From: Lishizhenia tianjinensis
GTDB lineage: Bacteria > Bacteroidota > Bacteroidia > Flavobacteriales_D > Crocinitomicaceae
Direction of reading: 5' to 3'
NCBI GenBank assembly: GCA_945902115.1
Contig: CAMDLY010000009.1
Coordinates: 1-63,160, forward strand
Length of the DNA: 63,160 nucleotides
The translations under genes were made by a program, and so were the position numbers. A model generated the notes under the pieces. The model made no database searches. It was not told where the DNA came from and worked only from the letters and a program-made list of their open reading frames with translations. Positions within the stretch are counted from its first letter, which is position 1. Each line of letters starts with the position of its first letter. This document shows, piece by piece, positions 16,183 through 25,904 of this stretch.

Positions 16183-16640
16183 TGGCTGTAGTAAACTTAT
16201 ATACAGATGGCTCCTCAAGAGGAAATCCAGGTCCCGGTGGATATGGGTTGATTTTAGAATTTCAAGGCAAGCGAAAAGAGATAAGTCAGGGTTTTAGACG
16301 CACAACAAACAATAGAATGGAATTATTAGCTGTAATAGTTGGTTTAGAGAACCTAACAACAAACAAATATATTATTTGTGTCTACAGCGACTCGAAATAT
16401 GTAATTGACTCAATTACGAAAGGTTGGGTATTTTCTTGGCAGCTAAAAAACTTTAAAGGCAAGAAAAATGCAGACCTATGGCAACGATACCTCATTTTAC
16501 AAGCTAATTATCAAATACAATTTAATTGGGTTAAAGGCCATGCTGGACACCCTGAGAATGAACGTTGTGACGAACTCGCTGTTTCTGCTGCGTTATCTAC
16601 TGACCACCTTATCGATGAAAACTTCGAAAATCTTGGGTAA
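16182..16640 (+). CDS. rnhA: ribonuclease HI
   Basis: A 152-residue enzyme with the catalytic set D9 (YTDGSSRGNPGPGG), E47 (NNRMELLAV), D70 (VYSDSKYV) and D130 (ENERCDELA), plus the WVKGHAGHPENERCD loop. It cleaves RNA in RNA-DNA hybrids. The TAATG overlap with ruvC implies a two-gene operon for DNA maintenance. It ends 4 nt from the convergent adhesin gene. Confidence 0.95.
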   Translation: MAVVNLYTDGSSRGNPGPGGYGLILEFQGKRKEISQGFRRTTNNRMELLAVIVGLENLTTNKYIICVYSDSKYVIDSITKGWVFSWQLKNFKGKKNADLWQRYLILQANYQIQFNWVKGHAGHPENERCDELAVSAALSTDHLIDENFENLG

Positions 16641-16644
16641 CTAT

Positions 16645-19600
16645 TTACTGCCCGGATTCTAGTACTGTCACGTTGCCGTGCTTATCAACCTCAGTTCCGC
16701 CTAGCATGGTTCCCGTCAGATGCCAAAAATAAACACCATCAATGACTTTATCTCCTGAGGAATCGGTAGTGCCATCCCAAAGTAATAATGGGTTCAGCGG
16801 ATCTCTATTGGATTGATGAATGGTATTTCCCCAACGATTCACTATAACTATTTCGAAATCATTAAATCCATCAAACGGCAACGTAAAAATGTCATTTATT
16901 CCGTCATCATTGGTCGTAATCACATTCGGCACCCAAATATCGGGATCTTTAATATTTACAATAAGTGTGTAATCGTCTTGGCATCCTAGCGCATCGAAAA
17001 CTGTTAATGTCACTGTGTATTGACCGGCTATTGGAAATATATAATATTGATTGGTATCAGTAAAACTATTTATTACATCTTGATCAAATTGCCAAATCCA
17101 TGACACCACAGTGGATTGTTGAGAGGTTGATGCATCGTCGAAAGTAACTACTTCTCCTTGTTCTGCAGGATTTGGGGTAGCAGAGAAAAGTGCGTTTAGT
17201 CCGTCGTCTAGTACAGTTATGGGATTCAAAGGGTAAAAGACCTCGCAGCCTGCATTGTTATATAAATAAACTCCAGGAGTATAAGTACCCGGGTCAGCGT
17301 AGTTATAGAAAAAACCAATTGAATCTGTTACAATTTCTCCATCCCCCATCTCCCAATAGGAACTGTCAACATTTATTGCGTTGTTTACTACGAATAAAGC
17401 TCCTTGCGAACATTGTCCCGCTTGTTGTAACCAATTTGGATCACCGGATGGACCACCAATGGTTACATATTCCAACAACAGAGTATCGGCCGAACATCCA
17501 TTTTCATCAGTTACTTCTAAATAAAGATCATAAGTTCCGGGTAAGGCATAGGTGTTATTAGGATTTTGAAGTATTGATTGATTTCCATTCCCAAAGTTCC
17601 ATGACCATTCTGTAATGTCTCCGTAGGAGAAAGATGAGTCAGCGAAGGCTCCAAATAATGGAGGACAAACGAATTCACCATTAACTCCAATAGCGGCGCC
17701 GGTAAAAGTATAACTCGGGACTGCCCACGGAATAGAGATACTTAATAAGTTACTTACCGTATCCTTACAGCCGTTGCCATCTGTAACTACCAAATATAAC
17801 GGACTTGCTGCACTGGTTTGTCCAAATGGCACGTTGCTAACGGTAAAGGAAGCTGTGGTATTGGTATCTGTAGATATAGGAATAGCCCCAACTGGACTCA
17901 CATCGTACCATGCATAAGTCAAGGGAATAACACCTGTAGAAGTATTAGTGGTCAATAAAGAATCTCCGTTACAAATTACATTATCCATGGAAAAGGATGC
18001 AAATGGTTTACTAATAGTAATAGGAACAGAGGATTGCACTGCATAACAACCAAAAACATCCACTACCGTCATAGTAAGGCTATTGAATCCCTCATCTGTA
18101 AATGAGTGAGTAACGGTATTTGGGTTGGGATTAGGCGGAGTGAATGGTATGTAGTCAATCGTGTCAATTGTGGCGTTGTCAGAATACTCATAAATAAAAT
18201 AGTCTATCGGCATTCCGAAACTCATGGTATTATTGGTTAAAGTAACCGGAAAAGGCGCGCATCCTACGCTTGGATCCGGCAGAGATAGGATGGGGAAAGG
18301 AGTTGGAAGAACAATGATTGGCAATATTGCATCATCAGAACAACCAACACTATTTGTGGCGGTTAACGTAATGGTGTAAGTTTCGGTTTGGAAAATCGGT
18401 GCTGTGTAGGCGAAATAGGCAGTGTCCCCCATATTAACTATTCCAGGAGGGGTATTTCCCATATTAAACTCCCAATCTGCAAGAGGATGAGTTGACCATG
18501 AGGTACTATTGTCAAACATGACTAAGGTATCGCCTTGGCAAATAGAATCAGTACTGTAATAAAAGTTGGCGTTAACTTGAGAAACATGCACTATACTTGT
18601 TATGCTATCACTGCATCCTGTTGTGTAATTATGTATGACTTGCTCTATGGTGTAGCTGCCATAATTTGTGTAGTTATGACTATAATCTCCAGCATCAGGG
18701 TCGTCAAGGTCAGGATCATCAAGAACTGTATTTGGAGTCCCATCTCCCCATTCCCAAATCATCAAGATATCATCACTTGGTATTCCATGAGTTGCTTCAT
18801 CCGTGAAATCGACATTCACTGAATTTCCTTGGTTGCAAAATAGGTCGTCCTCAGGAGTGAATTTAGCTATTGGAGCATTAATATATATGAATGAATCTAT
18901 TTCAACAGTGTCGATACAACCTCGGAAATCAACAATTAGTTGAACATCGAAAAACCCAGTATCCGAGGTGAATTGATACTGTGGGTTTTCGTCAGTAGAA
19001 TTGCCATCGGTGAAGTCCCAATTGTAACTAATTTCGCTTGGATCGGGGTTTGCTGGATTGGTTACCACATTAGAAGTGAATTCAAAATCTGTTTTTATGC
19101 AATTGATAGTTGTGTCAACACTGAAGCTTAAGTCAATAATATCCCCAACAGTAATAAAGTCTTGTAAAGTAAGTGTTTCTGTACATCCGGACTGAGAAGT
19201 TACAGTTAAAGTCACGTCAAAAACGCCCAATCCATATGTAACGGCTGGCGGCGATTGACCGTTAAATGAAGCAGGGGAACCTCCTTGAAAATTCCAATTC
19301 CAACTTGTAATTGGATTTGTTGAGTTTGGATCAACAGACAAATCCTCGAATTGGACTACTAGTGGAGTGCAACCGCCCGTAGGTGTTGCATCGAAACCCA
19401 CATTTATATCAGCAATAATGATATAGTCATTTAGCGTAATGGAGCCCGTACATCCGTCAACAGTCGTCATATTTAGCGTAACATCGTATGCGCCATTATT
19501 ATTGTAGGTATGAGAAGGAGAGTTTAAAGTCGACGTATTAGTTAAAGAGGATGCATCTCCAAAATTCCATGAGTAACTAGCGCCTCCAATAGAAGTGTTG

Positions 19601-20481
19601 TTGAAGGTTACCAACGATGGGGCGCAATTAGTTAGGGGTGTAGCTGTAAAACTAGGTACCGGTGTGGGCTGAATAATAATTGTTTGACTGGCACTTCCTG
19701 AGCATCCTGATATTGTATTTTGAGAAGAAAATTGTATGTTGTAGGTTCCTGCGGAGGTGAAAGTATAGGAAGCATTTTGTTCGTTGCTCGTTCCCATTCC
19801 TCCGAAATTCCAAGACCATTGATTGGCTCCAGCGGTAGAGTTGTCCGTGAAATCAATAGTTTCCCCTACACAGCCAATAGTTGGAAGATCAAAATCGGTC
19901 TGAAAATTTGATACAACCAAAGGCTCAATTAGGGTATCCTTGCATCCTGAAGTTGAATTAGTGGTAATCAAAGTAACCGTATATGTGCCTGATGAGGTGT
20001 ATGTTTGAGCAGTCGGTACAGCCAAAGGAGAGGTTTGTTGATTTCCAAAGTCCCAAGCATAAGAATATCCAGCACCACTACTCCCGGTATTTAAAAAACT
20101 GACAGTTAAAGGAACCGTACAACCGAGTCCAGAAACTGAAAAATCTGCAACAGGGGTTGGTTGAATGGTTATGTAGTTAGGTTTTACCTCAGCATCAGCA
20201 GCTCCATTTGCATTTGTTACAACAAGAGTTACAGTATATGTTCCCGCCTGTGCATAACTGTGTGATACACTTGTTCCTGTTCCGGAGAATCCATCTCCAA
20301 AGTCCCAAATAAAGTTTGTGAGTGCCGAGCCTCCTCCTGTTGTTGATGTGCTCGTAAATATTATGGGAACGTTAGCGCATGCTGACAGTGGATTTGCTGT
20401 AAAATTTGCCAAAGGATTTTGGGCGTAGGTAATGAAAAAACAGGAGAAAATCCCTAATAAAACCACAAAACGTTTAGTCAT
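16645..20481 (-). CDS. PKD-repeat surface protein with gliding-type (T9SS type B) C-terminal domain
   Basis: A 1278-residue protein with a signal peptide (about 1-20, ending TYAQ). About 13 PKD-like repeats of roughly 85-100 residues follow, each with a WDFGDG- or WNFG-like core and many with one or two Cys. The C-terminal region (about 1190-1278: DIWVPNVITTNDDGINDIF, VNRWGNTIHQSN, DGVYFWHLTG) matches the gliding motility-associated CHU_C domain, a T9SS type B sorting signal. It is probably exported by T9SS and kept at the surface as an adhesin. The repeats are divergent rather than identical. Confidence 0.9.
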   Translation of the reverse strand: MTKRFVVLLGIFSCFFITYAQNPLANFTANPLSACANVPIIFTSTSTTGGGSALTNFIWDFGDGFSGTGTSVSHSYAQAGTYTVTLVVTNANGAADAEVKPNYITIQPTPVADFSVSGLGCTVPLTVSFLNTGSSGAGYSYAWDFGNQQTSPLAVPTAQTYTSSGTYTVTLITTNSTSGCKDTLIEPLVVSNFQTDFDLPTIGCVGETIDFTDNSTAGANQWSWNFGGMGTSNEQNASYTFTSAGTYNIQFSSQNTISGCSGSASQTIIIQPTPVPSFTATPLTNCAPSLVTFNNTSIGGASYSWNFGDASSLTNTSTLNSPSHTYNNNGAYDVTLNMTTVDGCTGSITLNDYIIIADINVGFDATPTGGCTPLVVQFEDLSVDPNSTNPITSWNWNFQGGSPASFNGQSPPAVTYGLGVFDVTLTVTSQSGCTETLTLQDFITVGDIIDLSFSVDTTINCIKTDFEFTSNVVTNPANPDPSEISYNWDFTDGNSTDENPQYQFTSDTGFFDVQLIVDFRGCIDTVEIDSFIYINAPIAKFTPEDDLFCNQGNSVNVDFTDEATHGIPSDDILMIWEWGDGTPNTVLDDPDLDDPDAGDYSHNYTNYGSYTIEQVIHNYTTGCSDSITSIVHVSQVNANFYYSTDSICQGDTLVMFDNSTSWSTHPLADWEFNMGNTPPGIVNMGDTAYFAYTAPIFQTETYTITLTATNSVGCSDDAILPIIVLPTPFPILSLPDPSVGCAPFPVTLTNNTMSFGMPIDYFIYEYSDNATIDTIDYIPFTPPNPNPNTVTHSFTDEGFNSLTMTVVDVFGCYAVQSSVPITISKPFASFSMDNVICNGDSLLTTNTSTGVIPLTYAWYDVSPVGAIPISTDTNTTASFTVSNVPFGQTSAASPLYLVVTDGNGCKDTVSNLLSISIPWAVPSYTFTGAAIGVNGEFVCPPLFGAFADSSFSYGDITEWSWNFGNGNQSILQNPNNTYALPGTYDLYLEVTDENGCSADTLLLEYVTIGGPSGDPNWLQQAGQCSQGALFVVNNAINVDSSYWEMGDGEIVTDSIGFFYNYADPGTYTPGVYLYNNAGCEVFYPLNPITVLDDGLNALFSATPNPAEQGEVVTFDDASTSQQSTVVSWIWQFDQDVINSFTDTNQYYIFPIAGQYTVTLTVFDALGCQDDYTLIVNIKDPDIWVPNVITTNDDGINDIFTLPFDGFNDFEIVIVNRWGNTIHQSNRDPLNPLLLWDGTTDSSGDKVIDGVYFWHLTGTMLGGTEVDKHGNVTVLESGQ

Positions 20482-20551
20482 TTTTAAGTTATCTGCTTGG
20501 TAAAAGTATGAAAAAGACGTAGATTGAACAAAAAAGATGCGTGACGTAAAG

Positions 20552-23218
20552 TTAAATTAATATACTGCTATACCACCTTTGATTTTCCTCGAAGTCAACG
20601 TTTTTCCGTTCACAAAGATCAATTACTTGACTATCAGTTATTTTACCCAGTCCAAAATAGCGCGCGTCTGGATGTGCAAAATACCAGCCACTAACCGCTG
20701 CCGTGGGGTACATAGCGAGATTTTCGGTTAAAGAAACACCAATTTTCTTTGTTGCGTCCAATAAATCAAATAATCCTATTTTTTCTAAATGATCAGGACA
20801 GGCGGGATAACCAGGTGCCGGGCGAATGCCACGGTATTTTTCAGCTATTATATCTTCGTTGGAAAGCTCCTCCTCGTGTCCGTAACCCCAATGTATGTTG
20901 CGAACTTCTCTGTGAAGGTATTCTGCAAAAGCTTCTGCCAGTCGATCTGCCAGTGCCTTAATCATAATCGAATTGTAATCGTCAAGTTCCTCCTCAAATC
21001 TTGTCACGTGTTGTTCAATACCAAAGCCAGAACATACGACAAAAGCTCCAATGTAATCAGTGATTCCAGAAGATTTTGGGGCTATGAAATCTGCAAGTGC
21101 TAAATTGGGTTGCCCAACTACTTTTTTAGTTTGTTGTCTCAAGGTTCGTTGAATGGCGATAATTTCAGTTTTACGCTCAGGATGGTAAATTTCAATATCG
21201 TCGCCCACTGAATTTGCCGGGAATAAGCCATATATAGCCCGAGCCTCGAGCCATTTTTCATCAATAATTTTCTTGAGCATTCCTTGAGCGTCTTCAAAAA
21301 GTTTCGATGCTTCTACTCCAACTATTTCGTCTTGCAAGATAGCTGGATATTTACCGAATAATTCCCAAGTTTGAAAGAAGGGGGTCCAGTCAATGAATTG
21401 AGCTATAGCTGATAAATCAAAATCTCGAATCGAATGAGTTCCTAAAAATTGTGGTTTGGAAATAGTCTTTTCATCAAATACAAGTTGGAGTTTGTTTTTT
21501 CGAGCACTCTCGATATCAAGTAATTCCTTGGCGGCCCTATTTTTTGCATGATGCATGCGAATTCGGTCGTAATCTTCCCTAAGCTCTTTGATAAAGTTCT
21601 CTTTTCGCTTCCCAAGAAGGTCTTGTACAACAGTTACTGATCTAGAGGCATCCGATACGTGAATTGCCTGACCAAGCGTGTAATGCTCTTCGATTTTCAC
21701 TGCAGTATGTACCTTTGAAGTGGTTGCGCCTCCGATAAGTAGCGGGATGTTCAACTTTGCACGCTCCATTTCTTTAGCTACTTGTACCATTTCATCCAGT
21801 GAAGGGGTTATTAATCCGCTAAGACCTATTACATCGACATTTTCTCGAATAGCAGCTTCAATGATTTTTTCAGCTGGAACCATTACTCCTAAATCGATAA
21901 TTTCGTAGTTATTGCAACCGAGTACCACTCCAACAATATTTTTACCGATATCGTGCACATCTCCTTTAACGGTTGCCATTAAAATTTTCCCTGATGAGGA
22001 TGATTTACCATCTTTTTCTGCATCAATGTAAGGCAATAAATAGGCAACTGCTTTTTTCATTACTCTTGCCGACTTCACAACTTGAGGCAAGAACATTTTT
22101 CCGCTTCCAAATAGGTCTCCTACTACATTCATTCCGTCCATGAGGGGCCCTTCAATAACTTCTATGGGTCGAGAAAACAAGTGCCGGCATTCTTCAACAT
22201 CTTGATCTATGTATTCCACAATTCCTTTAACCAGTGAGTGGCTTAGCCGATTGTGAACGGGTAGTTGTCTCCATGTAAGGTCAGCTTCTTTTCTGACTAC
22301 CTTACCTTTTACGGTTTCAGAAAACTCTAACAACCTTTCCGTAGCGTCAGGTCTTCTGTTGAGCAATACGTCCTCAACATGTATTAAAAGAGAGGGATCA
22401 ATATCTGAGTATACTTCTAACATGCTCGGATTCACTATTCCCATATCCATCCCATGTTGAATACCATGGTATAAAAAGGATGAGTGCATCGCTTCACGCA
22501 CTTTGTTATTTCCCCGAAACGAAAAAGAGACATTCGAAACTCCACCACTGATGTGTGCTCCTGGAAGATTTTCGCGGATCCATTTAGTAGCTCTAAAAAA
22601 ATCAAGGGCATTATCGTTATGTTCCTCCATTCCTGTCGCTACTGGAAATATATTGGGGTCAAAAATAATGTCCTCTCTAGGGAAGTGGACTTTTTCAACT
22701 AAGATATCGTAAGAACGTTTGCAAATTTCAATTCTGCGAGTGTACGAGTCAGCTTGTCCATCTTCGTCGAAGGCCATCACAATCACTGCGGCACCGAATC
22801 TTCTTATGATTTTTGCTTGTTTAATGAAGTTTTCTTCACCTTCTTTAAGAGAGATAGAGTTAACAATACCTTTTCCTTGGACGCATTTTAAACCCGCTTC
22901 AATAATTTCCCATTTTGAACTATCTATAACTATGGGCACGCGAGCAATATCTGGTTCCGACGCGATGAGGTTAAGAAATTTTACCATGGCCTCTTTTCCA
23001 TCAATCATTCCTTCGTCCATATTGATGTCAATGATTTGCGCTCCACCATCAACTTGCTCCCTTGCAACGCTTAGTGCCGACTCATAGTCACCTTCTTTTA
23101 TCATCCTAAGAAAGGCTTTAGAACCGGTAACATTGGTTCTTTCACCGATATTAACGAAGTTAGATTCCGGAGTTATAATTAAGGGCTCTAGGCCAGATAA
23201 TTTTAAAGTTAATTCCAT
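20552..23218 (-). CDS. metH: methionine synthase, pterin/cobalamin/activation half
   Basis: An 888-residue protein that corresponds to MetH without its homocysteine domain. It has a pterin-binding domain ([16 protein letters not shown] near residues 22-37), a helical cap, a B12-binding domain with [14 protein letters not shown] (His ligand, DxHxxG) and [13 protein letters not shown], and the SAM-dependent activation domain ([12 protein letters not shown]). It transfers methyl from methyl-tetrahydrofolate to cobalamin and on to homocysteine bound by the partner subunit. Its start overlaps the upstream gene by 10 nt. Both are under the SAM-I riboswitch at 24234-24333. Confidence 0.93.
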   Translation of the reverse strand: MELTLKLSGLEPLIITPESNFVNIGERTNVTGSKAFLRMIKEGDYESALSVAREQVDGGAQIIDINMDEGMIDGKEAMVKFLNLIASEPDIARVPIVIDSSKWEIIEAGLKCVQGKGIVNSISLKEGEENFIKQAKIIRRFGAAVIVMAFDEDGQADSYTRRIEICKRSYDILVEKVHFPREDIIFDPNIFPVATGMEEHNDNALDFFRATKWIRENLPGAHISGGVSNVSFSFRGNNKVREAMHSSFLYHGIQHGMDMGIVNPSMLEVYSDIDPSLLIHVEDVLLNRRPDATERLLEFSETVKGKVVRKEADLTWRQLPVHNRLSHSLVKGIVEYIDQDVEECRHLFSRPIEVIEGPLMDGMNVVGDLFGSGKMFLPQVVKSARVMKKAVAYLLPYIDAEKDGKSSSSGKILMATVKGDVHDIGKNIVGVVLGCNNYEIIDLGVMVPAEKIIEAAIRENVDVIGLSGLITPSLDEMVQVAKEMERAKLNIPLLIGGATTSKVHTAVKIEEHYTLGQAIHVSDASRSVTVVQDLLGKRKENFIKELREDYDRIRMHHAKNRAAKELLDIESARKNKLQLVFDEKTISKPQFLGTHSIRDFDLSAIAQFIDWTPFFQTWELFGKYPAILQDEIVGVEASKLFEDAQGMLKKIIDEKWLEARAIYGLFPANSVGDDIEIYHPERKTEIIAIQRTLRQQTKKVVGQPNLALADFIAPKSSGITDYIGAFVVCSGFGIEQHVTRFEEELDDYNSIMIKALADRLAEAFAEYLHREVRNIHWGYGHEEELSNEDIIAEKYRGIRPAPGYPACPDHLEKIGLFDLLDATKKIGVSLTENLAMYPTAAVSGWYFAHPDARYFGLGKITDSQVIDLCERKNVDFEENQRWYSSILI

Positions 23219-24192
23219 TTTCTTGGTTGATACTGTTTTGCTAAGTCTGCAATGGCGCGAATATGTTCAGGAGTGGTTCCGCAACAACCACCAATTATAT
23301 TAACTAGACCTTCGTCTAAAAATTCTTTAATTTGTTCTGCCATAATTTCAGGTGTTTCGTCGTATTTACCAAATTCATTTGGCAGACCTGCATTGGGATG
23401 GGCACTAACAGCAAAAGGCGATTTCTTATTTAAAATTTGAAGATATGGTCTCATCAAGCTAGCTCCTAAGGCACAATTAAGACCGATGCTCATCATGGGC
23501 ATGTGAGAAAGTGAAATTAAAAAAGCCTCGGTGGTTTGCCCAGTCAAGGTCCTTCCACTTTGATCGGTTATGGTTCCCGAAACCATTATGGGAAGCTTGA
23601 TGTTTTTTTCGTCAAAAACTTCATCAATAGCGTAAAGAGCTGCCTTCGCATTTAGCGTGTCAAAGATTGTTTCAACTAACAAAATATCAACCCCGCCCTC
23701 GATTAAAGCTTCAGTTTGGTTTTTGTAAGCAAGGACCAATTCATCAAACGTAATAGCCCTGTAACTGGGATCATTCACATCCGGAGAGATGGAAGCAGTT
23801 CTATTTGTTGGACCTATGGATCCTGCTACAAATCTTGGTTTGTCATTAAATTCTAGGGCCACCTGTCTGGCAATTTTTGCGCTCTCAAAATTGATAGCAT
23901 ACACAGCATCCTCCAAGTCATAATCCGCCTGAGCGATCCAAGTTCCTGAAAAGGTATTTGTTTCCACTATATCAGCACCCGCCACAAAATATGCACGGTG
24001 AATTTCTTTAATTATATCGGGACGTGTTATGGATAAAAGGTCGTTATTGCCTTTTAACGGTTTGTGATGATTCTCGAAATGTCCCTCTCTAAAGTCAAAT
24101 TCTGTTAAATCATAACGCTGTATCATCGTGCCCATGGCACCATCTAAAATGAGAATGCGCTCCTTTAAAGCTTTGTCAAGTTCTTTATTCAT
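23209..24192 (-). CDS. metH: methionine synthase, homocysteine-binding half
   Basis: A 327-residue betaine-homocysteine-methyltransferase-like domain. It has [15 protein letters not shown] at the N-terminus, [15 protein letters not shown], a Cys in GLNCALGA and the zinc-binding Cys pair in [17 protein letters not shown] near the C-terminus. It binds homocysteine through zinc and acts with the downstream protein, with which it overlaps by 10 nt. Splitting of MetH at this boundary is seen in other Bacteroidota. It is preceded by a SAM-I riboswitch, so expression should fall when SAM is plentiful. Confidence 0.93.
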   Translation of the reverse strand: MNKELDKALKERILILDGAMGTMIQRYDLTEFDFREGHFENHHKPLKGNNDLLSITRPDIIKEIHRAYFVAGADIVETNTFSGTWIAQADYDLEDAVYAINFESAKIARQVALEFNDKPRFVAGSIGPTNRTASISPDVNDPSYRAITFDELVLAYKNQTEALIEGGVDILLVETIFDTLNAKAALYAIDEVFDEKNIKLPIMVSGTITDQSGRTLTGQTTEAFLISLSHMPMMSIGLNCALGASLMRPYLQILNKKSPFAVSAHPNAGLPNEFGKYDETPEIMAEQIKEFLDEGLVNIIGGCCGTTPEHIRAIADLAKQYQPRKWN

Positions 24193-24233
24193 AGTTGTTT
24201 AAGTACAGAAGAAATAGTTCGGTGGAACTGCTT

Positions 24234-24333
24234 AACTTATCTTTTTCCCGAGGGAATCAGAATTGGCACCTTTTCAATACGATAGGTTGCCAAGGTTTCA
24301 AAGGGCCTGTCCCTCCACCTTTCTTCATAAGTT
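24234..24333 (-). ncRNA. SAM-I (S-box) riboswitch
   Basis: On the minus strand the conserved core is clear: a P1 arm AACTTAT (24333-24327) pairs with ATAAGTT (24240-24234). Between them lie GAGGGACAGGCCC, TTTGAAACC, TTGGCAACC and GGTGCCAATTC, then GATTCCCTCGGGAAAAAGAT. This matches the SAM-I consensus order. It ends 41 nt before the start of the split metH genes, so it probably controls translation or transcription of methionine synthase in response to S-adenosylmethionine. A box-like TATCTTTA at 24360-24353 is the likely promoter. Confidence 0.95.
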
Positions 24334-24391
24334 TATTTAAATGAACGTGGTGTAAAGATACAAACAGATTTTAACTTATGAAACTAAGCTG

Positions 24392-24399
24392 TAACTTTG
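24392..24399 (+). promoter_or_regulatory. -7 box TAACTTTG deciding the dgkA start
   Basis: An exact TAnnTTTG match 8 nt before ATG 24408. An earlier in-frame ATG at 24378 lies upstream of this box and would not be on the transcript, so the shorter protein is preferred. Confidence 0.55.
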
Positions 24400-24407
24400 A
24401 TTCAACA

Positions 24408-24779
24408 ATGAATATCAAAAAAATGTTAAAAAGCTTTGGTCCAGCTATTTCTGGGTTGATATATTTGTCTAAAAACGAGAATAATTTTAAATTTCATTTG
24501 ATCGCTTTTTTAGTGGTTGTGATTTTTGGACTGATGTGTAATATAACCCGTTATGAATGGTGTATGGTATTGATAAGTTCATCAATCGTTTTGGTATCCG
24601 AAGGAATAAATACTGCTATAGAGAGAATCGCGGATTTAGTAGAGACCACGAACAATCCAAAAATTAAAGTTATTAAAGATGTAGCTGCAGCCTCGGTTCT
24701 TATTTCGGCGCTCTTTTCAATAGTCATTGGGATCTTAATTTTTTTCCCTTACCTCAAGATACATTTTTTCGCTGTATAG
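24408..24779 (+). CDS. dgkA: diacylglycerol kinase/undecaprenol kinase family protein
   Basis: A 123-residue protein from ATG 24408, with three membrane helices. It begins with the amphipathic MNIKKMLKSFGPAISGL and has the family signature SEGINTAIERIADLV, which includes the catalytic Glu and the metal-binding Glu/Asp region. It phosphorylates diacylglycerol or undecaprenol in the inner membrane and so recycles lipid carriers. It is divergent from metH and overlaps the 3' end of dprA by 26 bp on the opposite strand. The longer start at 24378 is rejected because the promoter box follows it. Confidence 0.88.
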   Translation: MNIKKMLKSFGPAISGLIYLSKNENNFKFHLIAFLVVVIFGLMCNITRYEWCMVLISSSIVLVSEGINTAIERIADLVETTNNPKIKVIKDVAAASVLISALFSIVIGILIFFPYLKIHFFAV

Positions 24780-25863
24780 CCCATCTATTTCCTGGTAGTT
24801 TGCATATAGCATCTTTAAGTTCTAATTGAAGGAGTATGCCTTGTAGCGTAGTGAACGGAATTCCAGATTTCATGTGAAGAATATCAATATGGATAGTTGG
24901 AGAGGAATCAACTAGATCGATTAAAACTTTTTCCACTTCATCATAAACGAAATCAATGCATTGTTGTTTTGGCGACGATTGCCCCTCCCAATTCATCACG
25001 AAACGAATATCGTCTGCGCTTTCGAGAATGTGGGCAATACCTTTTCGAATTAAATTATTACATCCTTTAGAGGTGAGTCGATTGACATCACCAGGTAAGG
25101 CGAATACCTCTCGGTTATAATCAAACGCTAGTTCTGCTGTTATTATTGAACCCCCTTTTTCCTTACTTTCAATCACTAAAGTAGCATCACTAAGTCCTGC
25201 CACTATACGATTTCGCATGGGGAAATTTTCGCGGTCTGGTTTGGTGCCTATCATAAATTCCGTTAAGAGCCCCCCATTATGAAGCATTTCATGCGCCATC
25301 ACTCTGTGATTACTAGGATATATCCTGTCTAATCCATGCCCTAATACACCAAGAGTTGAAATGCCATTTGCTAAACATAGGCTGTGTGCATGCGCGTCAA
25401 TACCATAAGCAAGTCCTGAAACTATCAATAGATCATCCGCTTTGAGTTCGTTAAGTAAATTTTCGAGGAAATGACGGCCATATTCTGTTGGATTTCTTGT
25501 GCCTACAATAGCCAAAACTTTTTGTTGATTCCAATTAAATTTACCTTTCGAATATAATACGACTGGAGTATCCGAGCATTGTTTAAGTCTTCTCGGGAAA
25601 TCGCTATCGAGGAAAAAACTAGTGATTATTTGGTGTTTTTCATTGTAGCGCATTTGAAGCTCTGCTTTTTTCAAGGCATTTCCTCTGTTTAAAGAACTTA
25701 TTATGGATTTATTAACACCAGTTTGTAGCCATAATTCGTGGTCACTAAAGGTAAAAATATCTTGGTAATCACTGAGTTGACTTAAAATTCTAGTAAGCCG
25801 AATAGATTTAATTCCGTGAAGTTGACTCAATGCTATTTTGTAAAAGGTATCTTGCTCGTTCAA
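24754..25863 (-). CDS. dprA: DNA processing protein DprA
   Basis: A 369-residue protein with an N-terminal helical domain, a Rossmann-like core containing VLAIVGTRNPTEYG, IVSGLAYGIDAHAH, STLGVLGHGLDRIYP and SGGG-equivalent residues, and a C-terminal winged-helix domain (about 300-365). It binds ssDNA and loads RecA during natural transformation. The start is TTG 25863, with no ATG in frame near it, so the N-terminus is slightly uncertain. Confidence 0.93.
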   Translation of the reverse strand: MNEQDTFYKIALSQLHGIKSIRLTRILSQLSDYQDIFTFSDHELWLQTGVNKSIISSLNRGNALKKAELQMRYNEKHQIITSFFLDSDFPRRLKQCSDTPVVLYSKGKFNWNQQKVLAIVGTRNPTEYGRHFLENLLNELKADDLLIVSGLAYGIDAHAHSLCLANGISTLGVLGHGLDRIYPSNHRVMAHEMLHNGGLLTEFMIGTKPDRENFPMRNRIVAGLSDATLVIESKEKGGSIITAELAFDYNREVFALPGDVNRLTSKGCNNLIRKGIAHILESADDIRFVMNWEGQSSPKQQCIDFVYDEVEKVLIDLVDSSPTIHIDILHMKSGIPFTTLQGILLQLELKDAICKLPGNRWAIQRKNVS

Positions 25864-25904
25864 AATTTTATTAGTTTCGTTACCTTAAGTTAATTAAAAT
25901 TTTG

